Below are positions 36,942 through 46,225 of a stretch of DNA of 64,000 nt, piece by piece. Below the pieces are notes generated by a model. The model was not told the DNA's origin, searched no databases, and saw only the letters and a program-made list of their open reading frames with translations. The position numbers and the translations under genes were made by a program. The DNA comes from Porphyridium purpureum (Eukaryota > Rhodophyta > Bangiophyceae > Porphyridiales > Porphyridiaceae): NCBI GenBank assembly GCA_008690995.1, contig VRMN01000017.1:124001-188000 (forward strand). The letters run 5' to 3'. Within the stretch, counting starts at the first letter, position 1; every line of letters starts with the position of its first letter.

Positions 36942-39932
36942 TGCGCGCGAGTCATTTGCAAGATATAAAGGCTCACCTGGTGCATCTTTGCACACTTTGA
37001 ATAAGATATGAGGCACATGTGCCGCACGTGCGGACTCACTCTGGATTTTTGCACATCTCGCATACTTTCTGTCGAGAAACGTAGATGATCTGTGTGCTTG
37101 CGCACCTGTGCGACTGGTACCGTTTGTGGTTTATCATCCGCTGCAAGCCCGCGAAAGTATTGGGATTCCATCAAAAATGGCAATGTGAGACCCACAGATA
37201 CGCAGCTGCGTGTGAAGCTGGAGCTCAAGTGCCTGGGAGTTTCAAGGGGACCCACGCGACAGAGTCAATACGGGGTACGGTATAATCGCTTATTCTTCTG
37301 GCACGCGCTTTCACGGGACAGGCAATTCATTTGGAAGCATAGCTGCCCGATCAAAACGATGTGTCGCAATTGCGAGGGTCTTACGTTGTCCATCATCGGA
37401 GCTCGACCGGACAAAGTCCGCGGAAGAAATCGTCCTTGGGGCTTGACAGGTCAGGGAAAGTGCACGAATTTAGCGCTTAACAGAATGGCGTGCTGAAGGA
37501 CACAAAGGACAGCTATCCGTCTGCTCATCGCGATTTCGACGAGCAAAGCGCCCGGTGCAGGCAGTAGTTTCTTTTCCGTGGCTCTTGTTGCGAGAACATA
37601 ATCCGACGTAAGGAGAGCAGAAAAAGTGGTTCATTGGGCTGCGAGAAAGAAGAACGAGATGCGAGTGCGCGAAGTTGATGGAGCCCTACGTCTCCGTGGC
37701 TCTGCGTGCTGCTGCGTACTTTAACGATTCCAAGAATGCGGTGGTTGGGTACATATGTGTCGAAATTCTCGTGGATAGCGTGAGATGCCCATCAGATGCG
37801 CTTGTCGGCTGCGAGCACCATTGATATTCGGACGAGTCGACAGCTGCTCTTTGCGACCCACGCATTTCTAATTGGGCTGCAGTTTCGGCACGGTGTGCTT
37901 GCAAATACGAAACCATAAGGACTCGAATAAAACAGTGGAAAGCATAGACAAGCATACAGCTGAATCAGAACACTCCAAGCACTACGAGCTTGGCGCCCGG
38001 CACTCGCGACTCGATCCAGTCCACGTCCGCACGACGCATAACCACCCGATTTCACTTCATTGGGTTGTCACGCGAAACCCAAGGATGCCGATCAACTGTG
38101 CCTTCAGGACTTGTGAGCATTCAGACACAGAACACTTGGTTCCATGGTTTTCCTGACCATTTTGACCAGTGCGTCTGATCTGGTAACTTGGTAGTGTCTT
38201 CTGGTGCTCTCACATGTGCATGAGCGCTCACAAAGTCAGGTGTTTTCGCTGGCGCCCTTTGCTTGGCCTCTTTTCGTCAGTCCCGGCTCAGGATGGGTGA
38301 CTTGATACTCACTGCTGTCGCGTCCACGGTAGAGCTGCTAATCCTCAGGCCGATACGTAGCGCTGAGTTCTACGTTTTGGTGGCTGAAACATGCGGCCGT
38401 GAAGAATAAACTGCAAGGCAGCGTTCTTGGGAGAGCAGAAAGACAACAGCACTGGTCCGAAATTCAGCACCAGGTATGAACAGTTCTGTGCTTCTCGATC
38501 CAAAAGCCCTCAACCTTTACCGTGCCTTTTGAAGAAACGGCGTACTTGTGCTGTTCATCATTGCACCTGCGTAGCCAGGTGTGCTTCTTGAATAATGTCC
38601 ACAAGGCAACAAATTGGTGTGCAGGTCACGGGTCGTTGACCAGAATACATTGAAAGGAAGTCACGCTGTCACGCGGCCACATCAGATACTGGTGAGCTCT
38701 TCCTATCTCTGAAGATAGAAGAGCAGGCTGCGTACGAATCCAAGCAGCTGAATCTTCAGACAGATGAATGGAAGGAGCAAGCTTGGAATACACTTCACGC
38801 GACAGAATTCACCGCGTCGCTCTTCATGTCCGGCCATGAAACCGGAGCAAAGCTGACCGCGCCCCTCGCGCTTGATGTGATTGCGCATCGGTCAATATTC
38901 ACAGACCAAAATGGTTCCATGTATCCTCCACATCGTGTTACCGCCACACTTTGAGCCTCGACATTGCAAGGGCCAGTATTTGTCCAGGCACTTTCACAGA
39001 ACGCGCTCAGGCGCCAATCACGCGCAAGACTGGATTACGAAAATACCAAGAGCGTGGCCGCCGCGGATGGTGTAACGACTTGGAAAAGAGTCACCCAGCA
39101 ATGACATCAGAATCTGTTGTCAGCGAGCATCAATGTCGAGCATCAGGATTTTGTTACTCCCCTTGTTCTGCCTGACACCTTTTGAAGTCTAAAGTCATTT
39201 CCTCAATCAGCGGGCGCAATGACGGATCCGCATTGTCCGCATACGGTATTCATACATGACACCCCATAGAACCTTGCAAGGCCCTCCAGGCAAGAAGTGT
39301 TTTCTCTCACGTCGACTCGCTCCGCCTTGCATGAACCCACTCGTGTGCAGATAAATCACACATGCAACCACACCACTGAAAGATCACAGTGAAAAGCCTA
39401 CGAATCTTAATCAGAATTGACCGAGTCTCTCCCTTTTCTCGGCTGCCTTGTGCACTCATGCGGTCCACAGCCAGTCGCCACATCTGCAAGATACCAGTAT
39501 CTGTGTTCCATATTGCACACACTTTCACCAGTTTGAAACCAATGCAAAACTCATTTACTCAGCGCGCAGCCCCTGCACACAGCATCGCCACCTGGTACCA
39601 CACGCACACTCGTGGGCGTCTGCATCATCACAAAACCAAGTCCTCACAGAATCTTTTTTTTTTTTTTTTTTTGTATCTTTCTTTGTTTCTTATTTCCGAC
39701 CGATGCGACATTTCGCGGCCGTTCACACTCATGCACGACGAGCTCGAGAACCACATCGCAAGCGATGAGCTAGTCAGTCGCAAAGCTTGCGCTGCGCGCT
39801 GAGCAGCCGCTGCAGCGACAAGCATCGTGCTACTGTAAGCGGAGGGTGTTCTGTGAAAATCAATAAGGTACAGTTGCTCAACCTGGTCACGCGCAGTGCC
39901 GAGGCGTGAAGAATGCGTGAGCGTGAGCAAGT
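36942..39932. other. Gene-poor 3.0-kb stretch; nothing recognised
   Basis: By eye this region is less GC-rich than its neighbours, and stop codons are frequent in all frames; no frame exceeds about 140 codons outside the prefoldin gene. I see no repeat family, tRNA-like fold or domain. A 20-nt T run lies at about 39653-39672. One GTACAGT lies at 39868-39874, just beyond the 3' end of the alpha/beta hydrolase gene. Candidates are decayed sequence or a non-coding RNA locus; neither is supported directly. Confidence 0.4.
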
Positions 39933-41285
39933 CTAGAGGCCGTGAATGCGCTTCCAGCGCGCGATTTCGTGTAGCAGGCGCTGTGGTTTTTCCTCGGCAG
40001 GACAATGCCCGCACGCCGGGATCACGCGCAGTGTTGCGTTGGGCAGCATGTCAGCGAGAGCGCGCATTGAATCCACGCTGATGATCTGGTCTTCGTTGCC
40101 GCCCACAATCAGCACGGGCTGTGTGACGGAGCACCTGCCTGCATCATCCAAACAGCTCAGCGCTTCGTTGGAGGCAAATGACTCCAGCGCACGAAATACC
40201 TCCAGCAGGCCCTGGTCCCATTGCTCGACCAACATCGGCTTTGCGTACGAGTCCAAGTACTCGTCGGCGTCTGCAAGTTCGTTTACGTCGTGAAATAAGC
40301 GCTCAAGCTGCTCGCGCCGGTCCCGCGGCGTGCTCAGCACTGTCTCAAAGCGCGCACGGATGAGGCTGCGACCAAGTACGGGTACGTCCAGCACACGCAT
40401 CGCCAGATTCTGTACCAATCGCCCGGCGCGGCTCGCCGCGTCATCTGGAGCACCACTCCCGGCACTTCCGTTCTCGCGTTCGCGCTCCGGTGAGGCTCGC
40501 GACGATGAGCGAGGGAGTTGAGCAGCGGGTGCCACCAGTACGAGCGCCTTGACGCGCTCGGGATACATGCTCGCCATGAGCAGCGCAACAGCACAGCCCA
40601 TGCTATGCGCACACAAAATCACCGGAGCGTCACTGAGCCCGAGCCGATTCGAGTCAATGAGCATCTTGAGCTGTTGCACGGAGCCCTGCAAGGTGTACGG
40701 GTTTCCAAAGCTGCGCGAGTCACTCTCCCATTCGCGCGCGGCAGGCCGACACGACAGGCCGAATCCTGGTCGGTCGTATGCGACCACACGCACGTTGAAC
40801 ATATCTGCGAGCGCCGTCTGCACTCGTGCCCACGATACCACGTGCCCCAACATACCATGCAGCAAAATTAAGCCGTCCTCCTGTTTGACCATCGGTGTCC
40901 CTTTTGTCGATGTGGTGGATAACATGCTTACTGACGCGGAGACAGCGTCAGCTATTGTCCGCGAAGTCGATGGGTCAGTCACTTTGCAGTGGATACGGAT
41001 GCGACGCGGAAGGCCCCAGTAGAGAGGCACAAAGTACGAGTCTTCATCCGCGAGCTTGTGAGCCCACATCAACGCGTTCTCTTGAGCCTGCCGCATTCGC
41101 ATGCGCGGTAACGTTCGCACCGTGAACAACACGAGCTCCATGACCTCGCCCCACTTGATCTGCCGCGTGATCTGGCTGCCGGCTCGCACTGCTCGTCCAC
41201 TTCTCTCTGTTCCATCTCCAGCGACAGATCGACCATCAGTCGCTTCTCCAACAGGCGGTCGATACTTGTCGTTCGCATAACTCAT
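39933..41285 (-). CDS. Alpha/beta hydrolase-fold protein
   Basis: 450 residues from the ATG at 41285. The frame has an upstream ATG at 41591, but that one overlaps the start of the opposite gene. The fold signature is clear: LILLHGMLGHVVSW (about 140, oxyanion loop), VVAYDRPGFGLS (about 165), nucleophile elbow CAHSMGCAVALL (Ser about 225), acid GGNEDQIIS (about 397) and His in IPACGHCPAEEKP (about 425). This is the classical Ser-Asp-His triad of esterases, lipases and epoxide hydrolase-like enzymes. The first 130 residues are not conserved; residues around 40-80 include a short hydrophobic patch (ELVLFTVRTL) that may bind membrane. The substrate cannot be told from the sequence. It is divergent from the membrane protein gene at 41590. 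Confidence 0.85.
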   Translation of the reverse strand: MSYANDKYRPPVGEATDGRSVAGDGTERSGRAVRAGSQITRQIKWGEVMELVLFTVRTLPRMRMRQAQENALMWAHKLADEDSYFVPLYWGLPRRIRIHCKVTDPSTSRTIADAVSASVSMLSTTSTKGTPMVKQEDGLILLHGMLGHVVSWARVQTALADMFNVRVVAYDRPGFGLSCRPAAREWESDSRSFGNPYTLQGSVQQLKMLIDSNRLGLSDAPVILCAHSMGCAVALLMASMYPERVKALVLVAPAAQLPRSSSRASPERERENGSAGSGAPDDAASRAGRLVQNLAMRVLDVPVLGRSLIRARFETVLSTPRDRREQLERLFHDVNELADADEYLDSYAKPMLVEQWDQGLLEVFRALESFASNEALSCLDDAGRCSVTQPVLIVGGNEDQIISVDSMRALADMLPNATLRVIPACGHCPAEEKPQRLLHEIARWKRIHGL

Positions 41286-41589
41286 GCGCAAAAGCACGCG
41301 AGTCTGCTTTCTCTTCGCCCTCTCAAGGTGCTCTGTGTTCTCATGCCCGGCACCGCGACCAGAGCCACAACCAGGACCATCGCCGCCGAAAACCGAGCGC
41401 CAGTCGACAACGCGTACCGTGGCGCTTGACACAAACGCCGCGGCAGCGTTCATCTCAACCATGTTTGTCATCCTTGCACCTTCATGCCACCTCCTTCCAC
41501 CGGAAATTCGGGTGGGAGTTGCATCTTCGCACGAGCCGCAGCTGCGCAGGAGTCGCGCAAGATATTTTGTCGGGTCGATGAGAAGCACC
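41286..41589. promoter_or_regulatory. Divergent promoter region, alpha/beta hydrolase / conserved membrane protein
   Basis: 304 bp between the chosen ATGs. Both genes' frames stay open through it, with further in-frame ATGs at 41591 (minus) and 41284 (plus). The sequence is Cys/Pro/Arg-rich in translation and unlike either mature protein, so I treat it as non-coding. Confidence 0.4.
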
Positions 41590-42639
41590 ATGGCAGCATT
41601 CGCGGTAACGAGTAGTCGCGCACGGGCACCGGCATGGCAATATGGGTCACCAGATCACTTGTGTTCTGCATCAGCGCGTGGCACCGCGTCGGTGGATCTC
41701 GCGGCGACACCGAAACGTAGCGTGATGTGGTCTGTGCTTCAATGTCGTGGACGTTGTGGAGCGTCTGCGCGGAGTACAAGCGTGCGTTTGAGTGGGCGTG
41801 ATAGTGAAAAGAGTCAGGATGAAGATTCCGATTCGTACGCGGATACCGGCGCTCCGGACAGCGCGGATGTGACTGGTGCCGATGCAGCGACGCCCAAGTC
41901 TGCAGCGACTCCCGCACGTTTGAGAGCGGGCCTGATTTTGGGATTATGGGGTGCAGCGCTGCTACAGAACATCAGCTTTGCCGTAGGACTTCCTTCTGAA
42001 ACGCTGCTAAACGACCCGGCGGCACAAGCCTTCCTGAAAAACTTATTGGATCCGAGCGCTGTGAACCCGATCTTCTGGGCCGTCTTCAACTTGCTGGGTG
42101 TGTGGCCTGTGATCACGGGTGCGATGGTCGGCCCAGGCAGACACCGCCAGCCGCGTGCATACGCAGCGACTTATGCGAGTTCGTTTTTTATGGGCGCGTA
42201 CGCTTTCGCACCGTACTTGGCGCTCCGCAAGGATGAGTTCCGTCCGGACGCTGCTCGCAACGTTCTGCTCGATGTTGACTCCAAGCCAGTGGGTCTGCTG
42301 CTGCTGGCAGCGTCTCTCGTTTTCCTATATCAGGGCGTTGGGTTTGCGGCATACTCGGCGGAGATTCTCGACGTCGCGGTGTATTCGCAGTGGATCAACT
42401 TTGTTCTGCTCTTCAAGCAGTCTGCGCTGGTGCATTTTGCGTCGGTCGACTTTGTACTGTTCTGGAGTATTTTTCCGATTTTGCAGGTGGAGGACATGAA
42501 GCTTCGTGGACTCTGGCAAAGCGATGCGGTATCGAACTGGGCTACAGTGATCAGCACACAGCTTGTGCCCGTCATCGGTCCGCTGTTTTACATGCTGAAT
42601 CGGCCGCCCATCAGGGCCGCGCGCGCAAATCAAGACTGA
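41590..42639 (+). CDS. Conserved multi-pass membrane protein of unknown function, probably plastid
   Basis: 349 residues from the ATG at 41590. The N-terminus MAAFAVTSSRARAPAWQYGS is basic and Ala/Ser-rich like a plastid transit peptide, followed by an acidic linker (SEKSQDEDSDSYADTG). From about 115 there are five or six hydrophobic segments: GLILGLWGAALLQNISFAVG, NPIFWAVFNLLGVWPVITG, then YASSFFMGAYAFAPYLALRK, PVGLLLLAASLVFLYQGVG, a WINFVLLFKQS segment and VDFVLFWSIFPILQ. The NPIFWAVFNLLGVWP and GAYAFAPYLALR strings remind me of a plant and cyanobacterial family of unknown function; I cannot name it with certainty. It converges with the Yip1-domain gene, 180 bp apart. Confidence 0.7.
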   Translation: MAAFAVTSSRARAPAWQYGSPDHLCSASARGTASVDLAATPKRSVMWSVLQCRGRCGASARSTSVRLSGRDSEKSQDEDSDSYADTGAPDSADVTGADAATPKSAATPARLRAGLILGLWGAALLQNISFAVGLPSETLLNDPAAQAFLKNLLDPSAVNPIFWAVFNLLGVWPVITGAMVGPGRHRQPRAYAATYASSFFMGAYAFAPYLALRKDEFRPDAARNVLLDVDSKPVGLLLLAASLVFLYQGVGFAAYSAEILDVAVYSQWINFVLLFKQSALVHFASVDFVLFWSIFPILQVEDMKLRGLWQSDAVSNWATVISTQLVPVIGPLFYMLNRPPIRAARANQD

Positions 42640-42819
42640 GCTGACTGGGTCTGTTTGGGTTCGTTTGTCCGGCCCGTCCCTCCTTTTAAGAAACTAGACA
42701 ATAAGGAAGAACCATATTCACAAACGACGAGAGAAGGTATTCGAGCTGGTGCAGGAGGAAAGCCCTCACTGGACCGCATAGCTTCTCCAGAGATGGTCGC
42801 GGTCCCCCGCCAAGAATCA

Positions 42820-43758
42820 TCACCTAACAAAGAATAGAAAAGTGAGGACACATCCCAGGGCGGCGTGAAGAATGCCGGACAACAGCTTTGCAAAGTACGC
42901 GAGCGATTTATGCTCGACGCTCTGTGCCCGCCACACGTTAAACATGACGAACCACGTAGACACAATAAAGCCAGTGCCCATGGCGATAAGCTGAACGAGA
43001 GTGATGGGTACGATGCACACGAGCGAGGCGACAATGACCGGCGCGAGCGAATAACCGTACACGCACACGGTATTGACAAAGGGAACACTGACGCCCGCAC
43101 ATGGCTGCAACACAAAGAAAACCAGCGGCACGAGGAACACATAGCCATACATGATGCACGCCGCGAGCCACAGGTTGCGAATGTCAACACCAGAGTGTCC
43201 GAGCTCAACGGCGTTGTGCATTTGGAACAAGTTGCGAAAGAACACGGCAATGTTGGCCAGCACGGACAACAGGAGGACGAGCGTGGTGGTCAGCCAGATG
43301 GGCGCGTACAGATCTGGGTCCGGGTTTTCGTCTGGCGCGGCATCGGCGTCTTCGGGGTTGGTGGCCCAGCCGTAGATTGGCTTGCATGGGATGATCGCCC
43401 ACAGCACGCGCATCAGAAACTCGCTCATCGTCAAGTCAAAATACTGCTGATAGAAGCGCAACTGCCACACTTTTGGCTCGCCGCGCGCATCGTCATCGAC
43501 CCTTCTCGCCCACGACGACACGCCCACACCACTGCCTTGACCACCATCCTCCTCATCCTCACTACTCCCAGCGTCGCGCTGCGCAAACATGCGCTTGACG
43601 CGCGACCCGGAACTCGCGCCGTGCGACCGAACCGCCGCGCCAAAACTCATCGACGACGATGACGCAGGCGAGGACATACTGGGCTTTATGTCTGGCGCGG
43701 GCGTCGGCCCTGACGACGCCGCCGCATCTGCCTCAGCAAACGGGTTTCCCTTGCCCAT
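42820..43758 (-). CDS. Yip1-domain Golgi/ER membrane protein (YIPF family)
   Basis: 312 residues from the ATG at 43758 (MGKGNPFAEADAAAS); an upstream in-frame ATG at 43851 lies in AT-rich promoter-like sequence. The cytosolic half is Ser/Gly/Asp-rich. At about 108-150 a helix (FYQQYFDLTMSEFLMRVLWA) precedes DPDLYAPIWLTTTLVLLLS, the diagnostic entry of the Yip1 domain (D-L-Y-x-P-x-W). Five hydrophobic segments then follow to the C-terminus, including CVYGYSLAPVIVASLVCIVP and a final GILHAALGCVLTFLFF. The pattern fits the YIPF1/2 or Yif1 side of the family. These proteins bind Rab GTPases and act in ER-Golgi traffic. The upstream DNA shares palindromic motifs with the prefoldin/DUF900 promoter. 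Confidence 0.88.
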   Translation of the reverse strand: MGKGNPFAEADAAASSGPTPAPDIKPSMSSPASSSSMSFGAAVRSHGASSGSRVKRMFAQRDAGSSEDEEDGGQGSGVGVSSWARRVDDDARGEPKVWQLRFYQQYFDLTMSEFLMRVLWAIIPCKPIYGWATNPEDADAAPDENPDPDLYAPIWLTTTLVLLLSVLANIAVFFRNLFQMHNAVELGHSGVDIRNLWLAACIMYGYVFLVPLVFFVLQPCAGVSVPFVNTVCVYGYSLAPVIVASLVCIVPITLVQLIAMGTGFIVSTWFVMFNVWRAQSVEHKSLAYFAKLLSGILHAALGCVLTFLFFVR

Positions 43759-43912
43759 CTTCCCATCCCATCCTCTCCGTCTTCTCCTCTCGCCACGCGC
43801 GCACGACCAAAAAAAGGTGCCGCGTGAAATACGCATTTCATTGTCATTCATAAAGCCATAATCATGACAATCTCATGCGAATTACATCAATATATGATGA
43901 CAATGCGATGCG
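43759..43912. promoter_or_regulatory. Promoter region of the Yip1-domain gene with palindromes
   Basis: AT-rich gap. A perfect inverted repeat TGAAAT-ACGC-ATTTCA lies at 43825-43840. Just after it are ATTGTCAT (43839-43846) and an opposing ATGACAAT (43863-43870), with another ATGACAAT at 43894-43901. The half-sites resemble those at 36056-36103. Confidence 0.5.
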
Positions 43913-44842
43913 TCATTTCGTTGACGCGTTGCGCCTGGCGCGTTTGGTGGCGGCGCTGGCGGGCGCGGAAGCGCGTGCGCCTGCCGCGTACAACCAGCAG
44001 CCTGGAGCGTGGTCGTTGACCATGCCCACGGCCTGCATGAACGCGTGGCATATCGTCGGCCCGACAAACCTGAACCCCTTCTCTTTGAGCGCCTTGCTCA
44101 TTTGCCTGGACTCGGGCGTTTCGGTCATATCAAGGAACACGGGTCGTGCGTCAACCACCAGCTGGTCGTTGCGCGGTGCGTCCGCTGCAGAAGGCTTGCT
44201 GGATTTGCGCTTCTTGGAAAGAGTATCGCCTTCCGCCTTGGCCGCACGGTCATTTTTTGGTGCAAAGGACCAGATAAACGAATCGAATGAGCCGTGCTCC
44301 GCCTGCACGCGCAAAAACGCCTGCGCGTTCCCAATCGTGCTCTTCACTTTGAGCTTGTGTCGAATGATGCCCGGGTCCTGCAGCAGCGCTTCTTCCTTCT
44401 CCGCTCCGTACGTCGCGATGATCCTCGCGTCGAATCCGTCGAATGCAACGCGGTAGCTCTCGCGGCGCTTCAGCACCGTCAGCCAATTCAGCCCGGCTTG
44501 CGCGCCTTCGAGCGTCAGCATCTCGAACAGGCGCGTATCATCATGCACAGGGACGCCCCACTCGGTGTCGTGGTACGCGATGTACAAGGGGTCATCGGTC
44601 ACCCATTTGCATCGCGGCACGTCTTGCGACGATGGCGCGTCCATGTCCGCCCTCGTGCAGCAGCGCCTCAACTTTGCACCGCGCTCTTCGCTCTGCGCGC
44701 ATGCCCGCGCCGTGAAGCGCTGTGCTGAAAGGCACACGACCGAAAGCGGCCCTCCGTGCGCCCGGAGCCGCCCAAGGCGCTGTCGGACGGCACGAGCTGC
44801 CACGACAGTCACCCACGAAGAGCAAGCCTGAACGAACGCCAT
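43913..44842 (-). CDS. tag: DNA-3-methyladenine glycosylase I (Tag), organelle-targeted form
   Basis: 309 residues from the ATG at 44842. The first 66 residues form a presequence (MAFVQACSSWVTVVAARAVR, Arg/Ala/Ser-rich, almost no acids until 52). The enzyme proper begins near the internal Met67 at 44644: CKWVTDDPLYIAYHDTEWGVPVHDD holds the Cys and His of the zinc site, LEGAQAGLNWLTVLKRR the base-pocket helix, and FVGPTICHAFMQAVGMVNDH with the following APGC the other His and Cys. The order matches bacterial Tag, a helix-hairpin-helix enzyme that removes 3-methyladenine from DNA. An insertion of about 40 residues with a KKRKSSK patch lies between the halves. Bacterial-type Tag in algae and plants is likely of organellar or transferred origin. 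The presequence suggests plastid or mitochondrial DNA repair. Confidence 0.93.
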   Translation of the reverse strand: MAFVQACSSWVTVVAARAVRQRLGRLRAHGGPLSVVCLSAQRFTARACAQSEERGAKLRRCCTRADMDAPSSQDVPRCKWVTDDPLYIAYHDTEWGVPVHDDTRLFEMLTLEGAQAGLNWLTVLKRRESYRVAFDGFDARIIATYGAEKEEALLQDPGIIRHKLKVKSTIGNAQAFLRVQAEHGSFDSFIWSFAPKNDRAAKAEGDTLSKKRKSSKPSAADAPRNDQLVVDARPVFLDMTETPESRQMSKALKEKGFRFVGPTICHAFMQAVGMVNDHAPGCWLYAAGARASAPASAATKRARRNASTK

Positions 44843-45034
44843 TGGCTCACGCGCCTTAGACGCACGCTCGCAAAGGGCGAACGGCGCGGGACGCTGGCTG
44901 CGGGCAACAGGAACAAAAAAGTATGACTTTGTTGTCCATGAAGGATGAACTGCTACTGCCTATCAAAGGACAAGATGAATACACGGCCACGCGAGAAAAG
45001 TGAATGCTCAGACCTTATTAGCCCGCGCGCTCAC

Positions 45035-46225
45035 TCAGTCGACCGCTAGCAGCTGGCCGCCAAGCCATTCGGCCGCTGGTTCGATCGTGACTGGTTTGAG
45101 CGCCGCGGGCTCAACGCAAACGAAACTGCGCCAACCTGGGTCGCAGCCGTCAGCGCCGTAAGGATTCCACACCGTTGCATCTGGCAGCGTCGGTGTCTTT
45201 TTCAATTTGAGCAGCCGCAGGTTCTGAAAGTCAAACATGGCGAGCTCGTCAGGTGTGGCAAAGTGCATGCGGTCTGTGGGCTCTTCAATGCTTACACCGG
45301 CGCCACCGTCGTCGCCTCGGACACCCTCCTCGTTGTTGTTGAGCTTGTCGACAAACGACGTGTTCTCGAGGCCGTAGATGCGCGCTTGGCTCACATCGCT
45401 GACGCGAAAGTAGTTGTGGAAAGCGCTAGTAAAAGAGAAGGGCGCAGCGCCCGTGTTGCGCACGCGCAGCGACGTCTCCAGCCCAGCGTACGAAAGAATG
45501 ACAGAATACTCGAGCTCAAATGCCTTGTCGTCTGCCCACCCGCCGAACGATTCCAGCTTATCGGCGCTGCTGAGACCAAGCACACAGGCGACCGAACCGT
45601 CCGGCATCACAGAGCGCTCTTTAATCTTCCACTGCGAGTCCCGGCAAAAGCCGTGCTGCCGCATCTCTGGGCCGGGCCCGAACTGCGGGAAGCAAATTGG
45701 AATGCCGCCGCGAATTGGCTTTTGCGCGTCAAACACGGCGACATCCGACAGGAAGAAAACCTCCACGCTGCCGCCGCGCGTGGTCCAGGACGTGAGCGTG
45801 GCGCCAAACGTATACAGCGTGACCTTTTGGCTTGAAGCCGCGTGATCCAGCGTGACCGTTTGCATGCCATTCTTCCCCGTGCCAACCACCACAACGTCAT
45901 CCACGACGGGCAGGGGCACACCGGCAAGCACGGCTCCCGCAGCGTATCCCGACCCCACACCTCCAGCCAAATCACCGGCGCCACGATCTGCATCTGTCTG
46001 CACGCCAAATTCCTGCGCAAGGCTCTTTGCAATATCATCGTACGCGTCGCCACCGTCATCGCCATCGCCATCGCGCAGTGCAAGCGCGGTCACAACCGAC
46101 CTCCGAGCGAGCCGCGAGCCCAGCGTCACGCGCGACGCTCTGCGCACACATACCGCGTCATTCCCACACCGCACCCGCCCGCGCCGCGCACCAGCACTAC
46201 CACTCGGCACAAACGCGACTGCCAT
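45035..46225 (-). CDS. Glucose-6-phosphate 1-epimerase (D-hexose-6-phosphate mutarotase), plastid form
   Basis: 396 residues from the ATG at 46225; the longer frame to 46378 is ignored because it lacks presequence character. MAVAFVPSGSAGARRGRVRC is a plastid-style transit peptide. The catalytic domain runs from about 108 to the end: VTLYTFGATLTSWTT, KPIRGGIPICFPQFGP, the active-site His in RQHGFCRDSQW, SAFHNYFRV, and the C-terminal GWRSFVCVEPAALKPVTIEP. This is the order of the YMR099C/GalM-like mutarotases that interconvert the alpha and beta forms of hexose 6-phosphates. Residues 50-105 are acidic and Gly-rich. An insertion around 330-345 (NNNEEGVRGDDGGAG) is probably a surface loop. Confidence 0.92.
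   Translation of the reverse strand: MAVAFVPSGSAGARRGRVRCGNDAVCVRRASRVTLGSRLARRSVVTALALRDGDGDDGGDAYDDIAKSLAQEFGVQTDADRGAGDLAGGVGSGYAAGAVLAGVPLPVVDDVVVVGTGKNGMQTVTLDHAASSQKVTLYTFGATLTSWTTRGGSVEVFFLSDVAVFDAQKPIRGGIPICFPQFGPGPEMRQHGFCRDSQWKIKERSVMPDGSVACVLGLSSADKLESFGGWADDKAFELEYSVILSYAGLETSLRVRNTGAAPFSFTSAFHNYFRVSDVSQARIYGLENTSFVDKLNNNEEGVRGDDGGAGVSIEEPTDRMHFATPDELAMFDFQNLRLLKLKKTPTLPDATVWNPYGADGCDPGWRSFVCVEPAALKPVTIEPAAEWLGGQLLAVD

Noticed and set aside
36044-37255. 403-codon minus-strand frame over prefoldin 3
   Set aside because: It is antisense to a certain gene, crosses its promoter, and reads as Ser/Leu-rich shadow sequence.
39653-39672. T run as a poly(A) tail of a retroposed gene on the minus strand
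   Set aside because: No gene-like sequence or target duplication is attached to it; kept only as a weak hint.
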